The position numbers and the translations under genes were made by a program. A model generated the notes under the pieces. The model saw nothing but the letters and a program-made list of their open reading frames with translations, was not told the DNA's origin and made no database searches. From Phanerodontia chrysosporium (Eukaryota > Basidiomycota > Agaricomycetes > Polyporales > Phanerochaetaceae): a DNA stretch of 64,000 nt. The stretch spans positions 1 through 64,000 of the forward strand of contig MJGA01000036.1 of NCBI GenBank assembly GCA_001910725.1, given 5' to 3'. How positions within the stretch are numbered: the first letter of the stretch is position 1; every line of letters begins with the position of its first letter. Positions 45,380 to 57,640 of the stretch are shown here, in pieces.

Positions 45380-48300
45380 ATGCCGCGTCCCCAGGGCCCG
45401 TCCCAGGCAGGCACCTCCTACGCGCGCCCCGTGCCCGTCAAGCCTCCGCCCGCCCCGCCCCAGCCTACGCAGCCCGCGACGGTCAAGCTCAGCTCCTCGG
45501 GCCTCCGCAACTTTGCCTTTCGCCTCACCCACCCCCCAGAGATCCCCGCGGAGCTCGTGCACTCGCCCGTACCGCCCGCCCAGAGCACCTCTGCGCGCGA
45601 AAAGGGCAAGGCCAGAGCCTCCTGGTGGTCATGGGACTCGTGGGGTATCCGCATACAGCCCCACTACGAGGTCTCCCTCGAGGACGTGCTCGCCCGCAAG
45701 CACCTGCCCCCACTCGGCTTGAAGGACTTTGAGGAGTGGTTGTTGTTTGTCGATGGCACCCCAGAGAATCTGTGAGTCCCACAGTTCTGACCTCGCAAGC
45801 GTGTCCGCTAAAGTCATCCCCATTAGGTACTTTATCCTCTGGTTACGCGAGTACACCGCGCGGTATGAGCGCTGGACATCGTCTCTCAAATCCGCCGCGT
45901 CCAAGAAGCACGCGAAACGCAAGCGCAGACGTTCCAATGACATTGCCTTTAACGCCCATCCTCCGCCAACCACACCCCTCCAGCCTCCCCCATTGCACTA
46001 TCCGAACCCGCTCCAGCCGCCAGCCGGCCATCACTTTCCTTCAAGCCGTCCCCGCCCGTTCCCCTCCCTCGGGGTTGCCATCTCATCACTATCGATACCC
46101 GCTCCCCAGCTGCCCACCCATGCACATTCTCAGCCATCCTCTCCCACAGTCGTGCCGTCTCCCACCTCGCCAGCTACACTCAACGACACTGCTCCAGGCC
46201 CTGAGCTTCTTGATCCGCACGATACAGACAGACGGTATCGCCCGTATGCTCCCTCGCCGCCGCCCCTGCCGCCTAATCCGTCTTTGGCACTCTTCTATCT
46301 ACGCGCCAAGGAGACATTCTTCGTACCGAACGCGCCGTACGAACTCAATGTCGGGAGCGCGGTCCTCGGTGCGTTCTTCACCAGTGAGGAGGAAAAGGTC
46401 GACGTCAAGCGCGACTCGGGCAACCCGTATGACGCTTTGAGGAACCTCAGCAGCAGAGACTTTCAAAAGATGATGCAGGGCACAAAAGGCCTCGGAGGAA
46501 AGCTGCCGCCACCGCCCGACCCACAAGTGTTTGCAGAGCTCAGGACATTATCGAAGCCCGCTCAGGGCCAGTCTTGCGCGTCTCGTCGTTGCGACCTACA
46601 ACAACGTTGGCATGTCTCGCGCCTACTGTGGAAACGCAGGTGGCCTAGTCATCGGTGCCACTCTGAGGTGCGCCGTGTTCGTTCCTGATGTCGGTGACGC
46701 AACTCATTGCGAACTCCAGCGGTCCGCCGCTTGCTGCTTGCTTCTCCCTGCATGCCGCCCGCTGGTGGCGCCTCCTCGCTCTCCCTGGAATGTGGCTCGG
46801 CTTGACGATCTTCATTTGTGCGCTCTACGGGGTATGTACAATGTCCATATGTTGTGTTATCGGTGCTCAGCGATGGCATGATAGGTCTGTATGATGATCT
46901 ACATCTTTGGCGACCTCCGTCAGTTGCGCTCGTTTGAGCTCGCACGCCCGGCGATATCAAAGCCAAAGCCGCTGAAAGGGGATCCGCTGCGCATCCACCG
47001 CGATTCGCTCAAGAACGGTACGAGTGAGAAGGGCCCGGACAGTCGGAATGTGTCCAAACCCCCTTCACCGACGGGTGTGACGTTCACAAACCCTTTCCCA
47101 ACCCCTGATGCCCCGGCGATTTTTAGGACGTCGCCTTCGCAGAGCTCGGTGTCCCCCGCTTCCCAGACAAGTCTTCCCGGCTTGGACTCCGTTCCTGAAT
47201 CAAAGGCTGTTCCTCGCAAGATGAGCCTGCCAACAGGCCTCTTCTTTGGGAGTCGCGCACGCGCCGAGCAGGAGGAGAGTGAGCGCGAGCGGTTCATGAG
47301 GATGTTGCGTGAGGCCACGACACCCCTCACGCATCCACCCGTCATGCCGTCCCTCGCAAGAGTGCGGTCTGCGAGCGTAAACGACGCAGCCTCTGGTGAC
47401 GAGCACCCAATCACGGCTCCAGCTCGCGTTTACTTTGCCCAGGGACAGCGCCGGTCGCTCGATGGCGCTGCGCTCCAAGTCGCGAGGACAAGGTCTGGAG
47501 AAGACTACAGTGACGGCGAGTATGCCACAAGCTCCTCGTACGACTACTCCGACAGCGAGTCCGACAGCGACGGGTCTGACGAGGAGTCGGTCGACCCTCA
47601 CCAGTTGCCGCGCCGGCGTCGGCGCAGACGGCGGCCTGTCATCGAGGTGTCGGACGCGTTCTACGATGAGAATCCCGCGCCCGAAGGCCCCGCGACGGCC
47701 CCAGCGGACTGGTTCCCAAGCAGCCTCGAGCGCGCTGCTCGCATGAATCCTATCCGCGATTGCCCCGGGCCTGTGCCGCCCCAGTCGTCCCACTTTACAT
47801 CCTCGAACGCGTCGTCCCACCTTACATCCTCTCGCGGGAGCGCTGCGACGAACGGACGCAGAAGGACGGCACCTGCACCTGACCCGCTCTGGCCCGACTA
47901 CGACGCGAGCAACGACAACACCAGTGTCTGGGCAAAGTGGAAGCAGCGCGACGCCGAGGACACGCGTCGGGCTGAGCGCACGGAGCCAGAGCGCGAGACG
48001 CTGCCCGGTACGGCCATGTTCATCCAGCCGTTCACATATGATGCCGCCGGCGACGCAGACGATCTCGAGAAAGGCCTGCGCCAGCGCACGGCCGGCGCCG
48101 CGGGCGGCAGTCCCGCGTTCGACTTTGACGGGCTTCCACCGCGCACGACGTTCTCGCTCACGCTCAAGTCATCGCCAGCGCGCGGGAAGGGCAAGGACTC
48201 CGCGCGCGCGAGCTCCCCGACGCCGTCGCACGGCGCAGGCTCGGACCTCGGCAGCGCGATCAACATTGAGCGCTCCGGATGGCTCGCCCGCCGCTGGTGG

Positions 48301-48692
48301 CGCCTCCTCGAGACCATGCAGCGGCGCTGCGGGCCTGAGAACGTCGTGCAGGTGCTCCGCCGCCAGCGCGGCGGTGCGCGCAGGGGGCCGCATGCTGCCG
48401 GCGAGAAGCGTGCCGAGGGCGCGACGTCGAGAAGGCCGCGGAGGAGACTGCGCGCTCGAGGGCGCGTGAGCACGCCGAGTCCGCGCCAGCCCCGGCCACA
48501 CGCGAGGCGCATGGCTGGCGCGCACGCGTGCGGCGCGTGTACCTGAGCGTGCCCGCGTTTGCGGCGCCGCTGACGCCGGTGCTGAACCCCCTCGTCGGTC
48601 GCGCGCAGTGGGAGATCGTCGTGCGGAGCGCGGCGCTCGCGGCGGTGATCAGTGTGTGTATCGTCGGGGCGCTGTTGGGGGTGCCTGAGTAG
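45380..48692 (+). CDS. Rax1-like RGS-domain membrane protein
   Basis: Yeast Rax1 marks bud sites; relatives combine an RGS-like fold with C-terminal membrane spans. Exon 1 is 45380-45771, exon 2 starts 45827. A Pro-rich head leads to the RGS-like region: YEVSLEDVLARKHLPPLGLK, DFEEWLLFVDGTPENL, YFILWLREYTARYERW, and after a Pro-rich insert LALFYLRAKETFFVPNAPYE. Then RASLARLVVATYNNVGMSRA, AARWWRLLALPGMWLGLTIF and MMIYIFGDLRQLRSFELARP, the block that links this to Rax1. A disordered stretch of about 500 residues with an acidic run (SYDYSDSESDSDGSDEESVD) and basic run follows. The end is YLSVPAFAAPLTPVLNPLVG and WEIVVRSAALAAVISVCIVG, a last span, stop at 48690-48692. One-base frame breaks near 46545, 46560 and about 48400 must be bridged. 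Confidence 0.7.
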
Positions 48693-49345
48693 GTGGTTCG
48701 TGGGTTTGTGGTTGTCGCTGCAGCTCGCAATCGCTCGGTGTGGTGTTGTCGTTTGAGGTCTTTGTGTCCTGTTAATACGCTCGTTATTTCTTCTCTTCTT
48801 CGCACGCTTCTGTTTGACGTACGCACGCACGCTTTCATTACCGCATTCCTTTCTCTCGCAATCCTCCTGCAGTTCTGCAGGTTGTATATACCCATCCCAC
48901 GCGCTTTCCCTCCTTCCTCTGCAATGTTTTGCTCTTTTTTTGCCGACCTTCTGCATCTGCGTTCACGCGTCTGTTCTGTTGTATCCGCTAGCCGTGGTGG
49001 TCGGTATACGCTCTCTTTTGCTCCGGTCGGGCCCTTCTGAGGGGTTCAGTTTGTGTTGTTGCAGGTAGAAGGAAAGTAGAAGCAGTAGCAGGAATCGTGT
49101 AGCTGTGTACGAGTATAATATGTTGTTGACTGTACGAACTCGCTACTTACATGCAGTTTGCCACCATGAGACGCATCGAGGCCGCGGCGATCGTGCTATG
49201 CTTTGCAGGAACGAAGCCCACGGATAGCTGACGGAGCTCCTCGCCTTGGCTCCACATGCGTTGGGATACTCATGCATGCCAATGATTACTCCGCAGAACC
49301 ATCATGGTAAGTTTATTGGAGGTGTAAATACAAACGTTGAACGGG
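48693..49345. other. Convergent 3' interval
   Basis: Between the stops of the Rax1-like gene (plus) and the amidohydrolase gene (minus). T-rich stretches fit a 3' untranslated region. No gene recognised. Confidence 0.55.
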
Positions 49346-50916
49346 TCAACAGCTTTGGGTATCGTAACGCAGTCGGATGGTACCCTTCCTCTGTGCGACC
49401 ACTCGACCACCCTTGATCGTCGTTCTGTCGTAGCATGGATTGCAGACCGTGTCTTGGATGCCTGAGCAACCGTGCAGAATCACAAAGTCTGCAATGTCCC
49501 CGATGCGTGGCAGCAGCGACGACGATCGCGCTTGCCCAGTTGCCGCATGTGCAACACTAGTCACAGACCTCTGCAAGGAGACGACGTCAGAAGCAAACTC
49601 ACAGACCCAACACCTAGCGTGCTCACCAGCAACGTCCCACAGGCAGGCGTCGTCCCTGCCTGGAACAGCGCGACGCCGAGGGGGCAGAGCGCCAGCGGGT
49701 CCGGCGGGCCCTGCGGCGTGAACGCGTTCGCGACGTTGTTGACCGCCATGGCAGCGTGCACGCCGTGCTCCGCGGCGAGCCGGACGACGTCGAGCGTGCC
49801 GCGGGGCACCACCGGGGACAGCCCGCGGCCCATCATGTAGACGTCGCTCTGCGGCAGGCCGACGAGCGCCACCGGGAGCCCGCCCGCGCCGACCTCGTGC
49901 GCGAACCGCGCCCACTCTGCGGCGGAGAAGAGCGCGAGGCGCGTCGCGTGCCCGACGCACACTGTCCGCCCGCCGCCCACCGCCCCGCGCGCATGCGTGT
50001 GCGCAGCTCGGAGAGGAGGAACCAGATGAGCGGCGCGCGGCTCGCGTCGAGGTTGTAGTCGAGGTGGAAGTCGGCGTGCAGGCCGTGCTGGTGCGCGAGG
50101 TCGAGGATGAGCCGGATGTTGGCCTTGGCGTGCTCGGTGGTGGGTTCGACGTATGGCGCGGAGCCGATACATGAGATGTTGCTCGAGGCAGCAGCCTCTG
50201 CGATAAGCCTGTAGTTCTCGCCTGGATCGGACGAGGAAGGGGAGGGGAACACAGGGTCCTGTGCAAATACTGCAGTGTTTCAGTGCCTCGAGTTATGGAT
50301 GCAGGAGCGCGCTTCACAGGAGATCTCAACATCACAGCTCTCCCTGAATGCCCGCTTGAGCTTCTGTGCTGCGTCTAAGCACGCGCTGCGGACTGTCGCG
50401 TCGACCTCGACGTGTGCCCGCATGCGTGTCACACCGGCAGCGACGCTCTCGACAATGAGACGTCGTCCACGAGCATATAGATCCGCTGGATCGGAGAGAA
50501 AGGCAGCTTTGGCTTGTGCGGTAACACTCAGGGCCTCTGCAAAGTCTCTGTAGCGGGCATCATGAGCAATGGGCGGCTGGATGAATGCAGCAGGAGACAT
50601 ACCCTTGACGAAGCTCACACCGATCCAAGAGGAAACATTTATCGAGATGTATATGCGCATGGCATAGACTGCGTAGAGTTGTTGAGTCAAGATCAGAATT
50701 GAGAAGGGCCTCCTAGTACCTAGGGATAAGTAGACCCTCGCCTTCGGCATCTACCACTTCGAGCTCGGTGTCGCCTTGAGGTGTAGTCTCAAGCTGTGCA
50801 GCATTATCAACAGACGAGACCTTTCCATCCACGATGATTATGTCGAAGAGAGTGTGGGCATGCTCGGTGTCTTCATATGCGAGATGAACGTTGCGGATAA
50901 CGAGCGTCGAAGGCAT
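49346..50916 (-). CDS. Amidohydrolase of the cytosine deaminase-like superfamily
   Basis: Metal-dependent hydrolase; substrate not evident. Start at 50916 (MPSTLVIRNVHLAYEDTEHA), a beta-sandwich edge typical of the superfamily. A 53-nt intron (GTACTAGG...TACGCAG) then joins GLLIPS to LCHAHIHLDKCFLLD, which carries the metal HxH motif. Next exon: EALSVTAQAKAAFL, DLYARGRRLIVESVAAGVTR, MRAHVEVDATVRSACLDAAQ; then ENYRLIAEAAASSNISCIGS, HQHGLHADFHLDYNLDASRA (metal His), TVCVGHATRLALFSAAEWAR (metal His in VGHAT), PVALVGLPQSDVYMMGRG and HGVHAAMAVNNVANAFTP (Asn in place of the usual terminal Asp block). The C-terminus IGDIADFVILHGCSGIQDTV and KGGRVVAQRKGTIRLRYD closes the sandwich. A one-base break near 49965-49985 separates RTRMRAG from GGRTVCVGHAT. 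About 450 residues. The start lies 269 bp from the stop of the acyl-CoA dehydrogenase gene on the same strand. Confidence 0.8.
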
Positions 50917-51184
50917 CGTTGCGGGAGCAATCAGACACTGTTCGCTGATTGGCCCACAAGATTGATGCGCCTGATGCGTCCGATGCGCAACATACGCGTC
51001 ATATAGCAACTTGCGAGCCGTCGAAGCCGTCGAATGTGACACAGTACTAGTGAGCAGCGCGCCATCATAGTTGACGATCGCGCAAAGCACAATTTCAATA
51101 GTTGAGACATATCCTACATACATTGTTCTACAAATACACATCCAGAGTATCCTTCACAGAGCAAGTTCTGAGCTATCCTCTGCC

Positions 51185-53419
51185 TCACAGGTGGGCAGTC
51201 ACTCGCCCTGCCGCAACAACAATTGGTCGAGCCTCCTCTGCTTCTGCAGCGGCCCCATACGCGATCTCGGCATCTGCTTGGGGCCTGTTCTCTCCGGCTG
51301 CCTTGGCACGCAGGAGGTCCTGCAGTGCTTGGTCTAAGCCGCCCTCTTCGACCCATCGTCGGAAGACCTCGAGGTCGGTCTCCGAAGTAGGCTCGCCGGT
51401 TGTGTGGGCCCAGACGGCGTGCTCCAGGAGGTACAGCGACGATGCAACATGTGAGAATAGGATAAGTGCCGGGCGGAAGGCGAGCGGTGGAGGACGTGTG
51501 CTGTACGATGCCTGCGTCTCGTCGAGACCCTTGCGCAATGTGGCGAGTGGTGCCGATAGCCGACGTGCCAAGCTAGTAGGGCAGGAAGATATGATAGAGT
51601 TTGCCCACTGCGAGTGAATTCAGAATATAACACTGCGGTGGCAGAAAAAGAATCGGCGTACATTGATAAAAGCATCCACAACTCCTGGCTTAGATGCCGC
51701 TCGGATCATATCCAGGGCGAGGACAGTCACTGTCCCTTCCCAGATCTTCTCTACCCAGGCATCCTTGATGATTCTGCGCCAGGCATGTCAGAGCAGACCA
51801 TACGTTTGTGCACTAGCACTCACGTCCCCAAACCAGCCTCCTCCATGTATCCCTGGCCACCCAGGAGAGCCATGCACTCCTCCATGACATAGCTTGCTCG
51901 GTCCGACGCAAATGCCTTCACTGCAGGGGTCATCAACCGCAGGCGGTGCGCCTCTTCCTCCGTCGCGACGCCACACTCGCTCTTGCCGAGGAGGAGCACC
52001 GCACCGAACGTCATGTGCGTGAGCGCGCGGTACACGACGTTCGCCTTCGCGAGCTCCGCGACGTGGAGCGGATGCTCGCTGAGCGGTCGGCCCGCAACGC
52101 TGCGCACGCGCGAGTACGCCGTCGCGATCGCGAGGCAGCGGCGCAGCGAGCCGACGGACGTCACCGCGGAGTGCACGCGCGTGATGTTCAGCACCGGTGC
52201 GATGAGCCGCACGCCCTCGCCCGGCGCGCCAAGGCGGTAGCCCTCCGCGCCCGCGAGCTCGAGCTCGGCGGTCGGCACGACCTTCGTCCCGACCTTATTC
52301 TTCAGGCGATGGATCCGGATGTTGTTGGTCAGGGCAGACGGCCGCGGCGCACCAGCGGGGCGAATGAGCGGGCGCCGTAGCGGCACGAGGAACAGGGAGA
52401 GCCCGCGTGAGCCAGACTCGGCAGTTCCTGTACGTGCGAGGGCTACGGCGACATCGCTGTCTGTCGCGCTCGAGAACCACTTGAAGCCGTCGATGCGGTG
52501 TACTGGGCCATACGGGCTCGTGGCGTCCTGCACAGGCGTCGCGATGGTCTCGGTTTGGGAAACGTCAGAGCCCCCAGGACGCTGTCAATCAGAATGTGAG
52601 ATGTGCCAGCGAGACGATACGTAGGGGATCCAACCTCTGTCATCCATTGGCCTGCGGTGAACGCAAGTTCGGGATCACGACTACCAGCAGGTCAGAAACC
52701 GCGGAGTACACCCGTGTATGAAATTCTTCACCTGATGAGACGTGACAGCACGTCCCGCTTAGCGGCCGGGCTTCCAATGAGCTCAAGGACTGAAGCACAG
52801 ATGAGCCAGATGAATGCAAGACTGAGGGTACCGCCTACCTCTCGCAACACCATCCGTCATCGCCAACGGGCAGAAGATCTGCTTGTGTCAGCAACCCTCT
52901 TACCCTTGCACATACACGCATATACGCACCACACTCGACGACCCCGACGCCAACATATGCTTCGCGAAGCCATACACACGGCTGTGCGCGCCGTAGCGTC
53001 GTTCGTAGAAGATGCCCGGCACGCCCTCGCGCTGCATGCACGCCTTCAACGCGCGCCAGCCCTCGCTCGTCTGGAGATCGTCCACGCGCCGGCCCCAGTG
53101 GTCATACTGCACGATGCGCGGCTCGGCCGCCTTCGCGCTGAGCTCCCACAGCTCTGTTGACCTGTCAGCGCGAGACGCGGTGTGAGGATAGGGTAGCAGC
53201 ACGCACCGGCGAGACCCTCGTCTCCGAAGCGCACGAGATCGGCATGTATCTCTGTGTGTGCATCCGCAGGCAGTAGCCGCTTGAGCAGACTCGGCAGGAC
53301 ACTGTCCGTCGTGTAGCCGTTGGGTTCGGTGTACGGCGTCTGCAGGGGTGTGTCGTCAGACTCGTTACACTAGGAGTTGCTGCATTACGCACGGGCTGGA
53401 AACCTTCTTCAGCACGCAT
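51185..53419 (-). CDS. Acyl-CoA dehydrogenase family protein, AidB-like
   Basis: FAD-dependent acyl-CoA dehydrogenase fold; AidB-type members are larger and of uncertain substrate. Start at 53419 gives MRAEEGFQP joined by an intron to TPYTEPNGYTTDSVLPSLLK. About nine exons join cleanly: ADAHTEIHADLVRFGDEGLA, ELWELSAKAAEPRIVQYDHW, QTSEGWRALKACMQREGVPG, QIFCPLAMTDGVARV, LELIGSPAAKRDVLSRLISR, DPELAFTAGQWMTERPGGSD and VSQTETIATPVQDATSPYGP, IDGFKWFSSATDSDVAVALA, IRIHRLKNKVGTKVVPTAEL, GAPGEGVRLIAPVLNITRVH, VMEECMALLGGQGYMEEAGL and IIKDAWVEKIWEGTVTVLAL. MTERPGGSDVSQTE and GGQGYMEE with WEGT are hallmark FAD-site blocks. A C-terminal helical tail ends PIVVAAGRVTAHL. No peroxisomal or mitochondrial targeting signal is obvious. 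Frame is intact; one acceptor (GTCAACAG) must be chosen over a nearer CTGACAG to keep the family frame. Confidence 0.88.
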
Positions 53420-54004
53420 GGTAGATGTCGGTCAAGGACTGTCATGGCTCGAAGATGCAGCTGCCTATATACGTCGCAAGCGTCGGGAGCAAGTTACCAG
53501 CCGGACTCAATCATGTGCGATAACCCAAGCACGACCGAAATAGGACAGCCATCTAACGTACTTTCACCGCAAGCACCATGTTTCGAACAGAGGATAAAAC
53601 CACGGACGGACGACAATGCCGCCCGGCGCAGTGAGCGTGGATGGTGAAAGCGACAATCTCAAATTGCGCTAGCAACTGTAGGTCGCAGAGTATCTAGAAC
53701 TCTAGGTGCGTTTGATTTACTCCAACTAGCTACCCCGAGACCGACAAATGGACGTCGCGAGCGCAACCGCGCCTGAACCCTTTTCTATTGTACAACGCCG
53801 CCCGAGGCGAGCAGCGACAGGCCCCAGGCGCTTTTCTCCGAGCTCCTGCAGATCCTGCCGATGCTTGAGACAGCCGACTACTCGGGTTGACCCAGAATGA
53901 TGTGACACGGTAAGATGGATGAAGGTGATGGACAATGCAATGCGAAAGCGAGGCAATAGGAGACGACTGAGAAGTGGAGACGACAGGAAACGTGGAGCGA
54001 CCTT
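53420..54004. other. Intergenic, nothing recognised
   Basis: Upstream of the acyl-CoA dehydrogenase start and downstream of the desaturase stop (both minus). Minus frames at 53726-54008 look like 3' flank of the desaturase. Confidence 0.55.
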
Positions 54005-55562
54005 TCAAAGCTCCTTGCCAGTGTCGACCTCGACACCGGAGTCGCTCGCGCTGTGGTCGGGGAAGACAGGGCGCGTGTGCGCAAGGCCGTACGCGTTCTT
54101 GTAGAAGACGATGTCGCCGTCATCCTCGACGAACTTGCACTCGCGGAAGACGCGGTACATCTCACCCCAGCCGCTGGGACGACCCTGCAGCTTGATACCC
54201 GCCTGCTCGAGACGCTTGCGGAGAGCGTCAGCAGCCTCCCAAGCGTGGTAGTGCGGGATCTTGCTGTTGACGTGATGCAAGACATGGGTCTCGGAGATGC
54301 CGTGTGTCGTAGTCGCGCCGATCCAGCCCATAATGGTACCGAGGTCACCGAGGAGGTTGCGGTCGAGGGTCGAGAGCGCACCACGAGGGAAGGTGAACTC
54401 GGACGCACGGTAGTGAGGAAGGAGAGGGTCGGTGTGCTGGAGGAACGTGATCAGAATGAGCCAGTGGTTGACCCAGAGGTATGGCGCGAGGTAGAGGCGG
54501 AAGGTCGAGCTGAAGCCGAAGTGGTAGATCGAGGCAGCGACGGCGGCTGCCCAGAAGACGACGCCGATGTCGGACATGACGATCTGCATGAAGTGGTGGG
54601 GCGAGAAGATGATAGACTTCGGGTTGAAGTCTGGCAACCATCAATCAATGACAATTAGGCGTGTGAATGATAAAGTTACTCACGGTTCGTGCCCTCCGGG
54701 TAGCGCTTCTGGCCAGACGCGTTGGTGAAGAGGTACATCGGCCAACCGAAGAGGAGGTAGCTAGCAGCACCGAGAGCAGCTGCGAGCGGGCTGTCGCCGA
54801 TGGCCTCCCAAAGCTCCTTCATGACCTCCTGAGTAACGGAGGAGCCTTCCAAGTTCTCTCCTTCGGGGTTGAACTCTGGCAGGCCGCGTTGCGAACGTGT
54901 CTTGGGAACGAAAACTTGGTCCTGAGTCATGTGCGCGGTAGACGCGTGGTGCTTAGCATGACTGATACGCCACGAGTGGTAGGGCACACCAAGACTAAAA
55001 GACACGAGTCAGATAAGGATAATCAACAGGAGGTGGACAGGAGACGCACGCGGAGTGAAGGAACCAGCCGACGGTGTTGTTGATGAACTTTGACTCCGAG
55101 AACGCCTGGTGGCCACACTCATGGGCGACGACCCAGAGGCCGGTCATGACAAGACCATTGGCAAACGCGTAAAGCGACCAGATCGCGAAGCGAGCAAAGG
55201 AGTAGAGGTAGGGGCTGGGAAGGCTGATGTGCTCAGGCGTGACGAGAGCATCGAGGTAATCCGCGGCCTTCCAGATGCAGCCGATAAGGAAGAAGTCCCA
55301 GATGCTGTCGACGGCGTGTCAGCACCGAGCGACGCGTCACGATGCGTGGAACGGACGTACACGTAGAGAGAGGACCTGAAGGCCGACCGCTCGAAGCAGT
55401 GCTTCCTACAAGGGCAAGGACGCGTGAGTTTGGAGTGAAGAGGGACGAAAGGAAGGTCTCGACGTACGGGATGGCGGAAAGGAGGTCCTTGATGGTCAAG
55501 TCGGGGATAACGAACGTGTCCTGCTCGACAGTGACCCGGCCGTTGCTGACGGTGGTCTTCAT
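54005..55562 (-). CDS. Delta-12 fatty acid desaturase
   Basis: Endoplasmic reticulum di-iron enzyme converting oleate to linoleate in phospholipids. Start at 55562 (MKTTVSNGRVTVEQDTFVIP). Exons join as PDLTIKDLLSAIP, KHCFERSAFRSSLYV, IWDFFLIGCIWKAADYLDAL, WSLYAFANGLVMTGLWVVAH, HECGHQAFSESKFINNTVGW, LGVPYHSWRISHAKHHASTA, TQDQVFVPKTRSQRGLPEF, LLFGWPMYLFTNASGQKRYP, NPKSIIFSPHHFMQIVMSDI, YLWVNHWLILITFLQHTDPL, GIGATTTHG-type GWIGATTTHGISETHVLHHV and WGEMYRVFRECKFVEDDGDI. The three histidine boxes HECGHQ, HAKHH and HVLHH are complete. The four membrane spans expected of the family are present. Introns are short and canonical, and the frame is unbroken. The tail ends VEVDTGKEL. Confidence 0.95.
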
Positions 55563-57429
55563 GGTGTCCTGGATGGTCTAGGACGCGCGGAAAACGAACG
55601 AACGGGAGTCCTCGCGGGGCTTGCTCTCCTGTGAGGTGGCAGGGCGAGGGCAGAGAGGAAAGGGAGGAGGCGAAAGAGCGAAGAAACGATTGGTTCCCTG
55701 CCATTTTTATGGGGAAGAGAAAGTGGGCGCTTGCTCGCTTCTTTCGCCGCTCTTGGTGGTCAAGCGCCGGGGATCAAAATGCCCCAAAGCGCATTGATGT
55801 TACCCCACTCCACCGACGCTCTTGCTCTTTCTTCCGTCGTATGTCGACCGCGGACTGCCCGCGGACATTTCACAGCAACTCGCGGCGGGCCGTCGCCAGC
55901 ACCGCGCGCAGAGACACCGCGTCCAGCCCGTGAGACAGTGGTACGTTCCATTGGGGCGAGTCGCACCACTTGCGGACTGGGAAATATACAATTCCACATG
56001 CCTGTCCTGTCGCGCAGCGAGACTGCTCGAGACTCGGTTCACCTTTCTTTATGCACGTGTCGGCGATAGTGCTTGGCATCCGGGGCGCCCCCCACAAGAA
56101 TATATCCTGCCATTTCCGACGCACTCCGAGGCCACGGCACTGCAAGGTTCGTCCTCACGTACCCGCATGGCGTGCTCAACCAGCTGCCGACAAAACAGGC
56201 CTATCGCCGTGACAGCAGGCTTGCATGTCGGCAACAGCGTGTCCGACATTATTCCAGCGTCCAAGCGCGCCGTGGGGCTGTCTACCTTTTTCACACACTC
56301 GATAGGCTCACTCAGGGACTACTTGGCTATGGTCGACTCCAATGCACTGCCAAATCTTACATTCCAGATGTAATGACGCTCGGATCTTTCGCCAATTCAT
56401 AGGCCCGGGCGATTGGTCCTGCAGGTTACTAAGACGTGTGTCGGCGCGGACCCTATGTCTGAGCCTTCCCGCCGCGGCGCACCACTCGCCATGTTTGGCG
56501 TTCTTTGCTACCAGCCTGTAAGTACCATATCCAACTGGTCGCATTCAGGCCCCGCTCATGCCGTGCTTTAGTCTCCTACCTTGCTGGAACGCACAACTCC
56601 ATAGTGGAGACGTGGAGTCAGCACGCGCAACAAGTGCCACTATGCGTCGCACACCACCTGACAGAGTGCGTTCGTTGGGGCGCACAAGCGAGGACCTCGA
56701 ATTCGGGCTTGGTCACTGTCCCCGAGGCTTGCATGGACGAGGCGCTGGGGAGGTGCTCTCTTTGGACCCGTGCAACCCCAGCGCATCGCTCATGTCGTCC
56801 TTCTAGTGAGCATCAGAGGCTGAGTGTCCCTGAAATGATAAATCAGACCTCGTTTTTGTGCCTCGCTCGGCCCGAATCGAACAGTGTTCGCCCCGTGAAT
56901 GCACTGTGGTTTGAAAGGACCGTAGACGATTGGATCCAGGGCCCGTTCATCGTCGTAAGCAGCATATTTTGCCTTGTGATTCGTCTATCACTTCCTAGAT
57001 CATACTGATGTGAGAGCGAGCGCAACCGTGTATAAGTTTGCCAGGCGGAAGTTCGGGACCTGCGGTGCAACTGGAAGCTCACAGACCAGCCACCGCTCAA
57101 TTCTAGACGGAGGTTCCCGGCCGCATGGCACCGGCACACATGCCTCCACGATATAAGCATAGACCGGCGGGCGAAACGCTATGAAGACCGAAGTCTCTGA
57201 GGAGACGCACCGTACATATCACCTCTTCAGCTTTGTCACCTTCCATCGGTCACGAAATGTTGAGAACACGGCTGAGTATTGGAGATAGAGCAAAACAACG
57301 CCCTCCGGCCTGCGCCTGGTACGTGGTTACCGGACAACCTCGGCGTTGAAACGCGTCTGCTTCCGCCACGGGCTCGGATCCCCGCCTTCCTGCAGGGTCC
57401 TCGGATTCTGCCGGACGCCACAACGTTGA

Positions 57430-57433
<4 letters not shown>
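55563..57433. other. 1.9 kb between the desaturase gene and the LINE
   Basis: Contains the desaturase 5' region. Plus frames 55822-56373 and 56505-57008 (183 and 167 codons) have no recognised domain or intron structure. The right boundary is the poly(T) marking the 3' end of the LINE. Confidence 0.45.

Positions 57434-57464
<31 letters not shown>
57434..57464 (-). repeat. Poly(A) tail of the LINE
   Basis: 31 consecutive T on the plus strand, preceded by CTC and followed by GTGTC. It marks the 3' insertion end of the element. Confidence 0.95.
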
Positions 57465-57465
<1 letters not shown>

Positions 57466-57640
57466 TGTCTACGTGTTTAGAGTGCTACCAGCGGCGGGTA
57501 ATGTACACTGTGGAAAGGGCAGAGAATAATGGAAACGGTAATGCAGGGAAGGGCCCGCGGGCTCTGGCGAGCGGGGCGGACATGGGGCGCGGCATGAACG
57601 CGCGAAGGCCTGGCGCGAGCCGTAGCCTGGGGTGTGGCGG

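Noticed and set aside
49346..55562. Secondary-metabolite or defence cluster
   Set aside because: No synthase, transporter, dedicated regulator or toxin gene is present; the genes are ordinary hydrolase, dehydrogenase and desaturase families.
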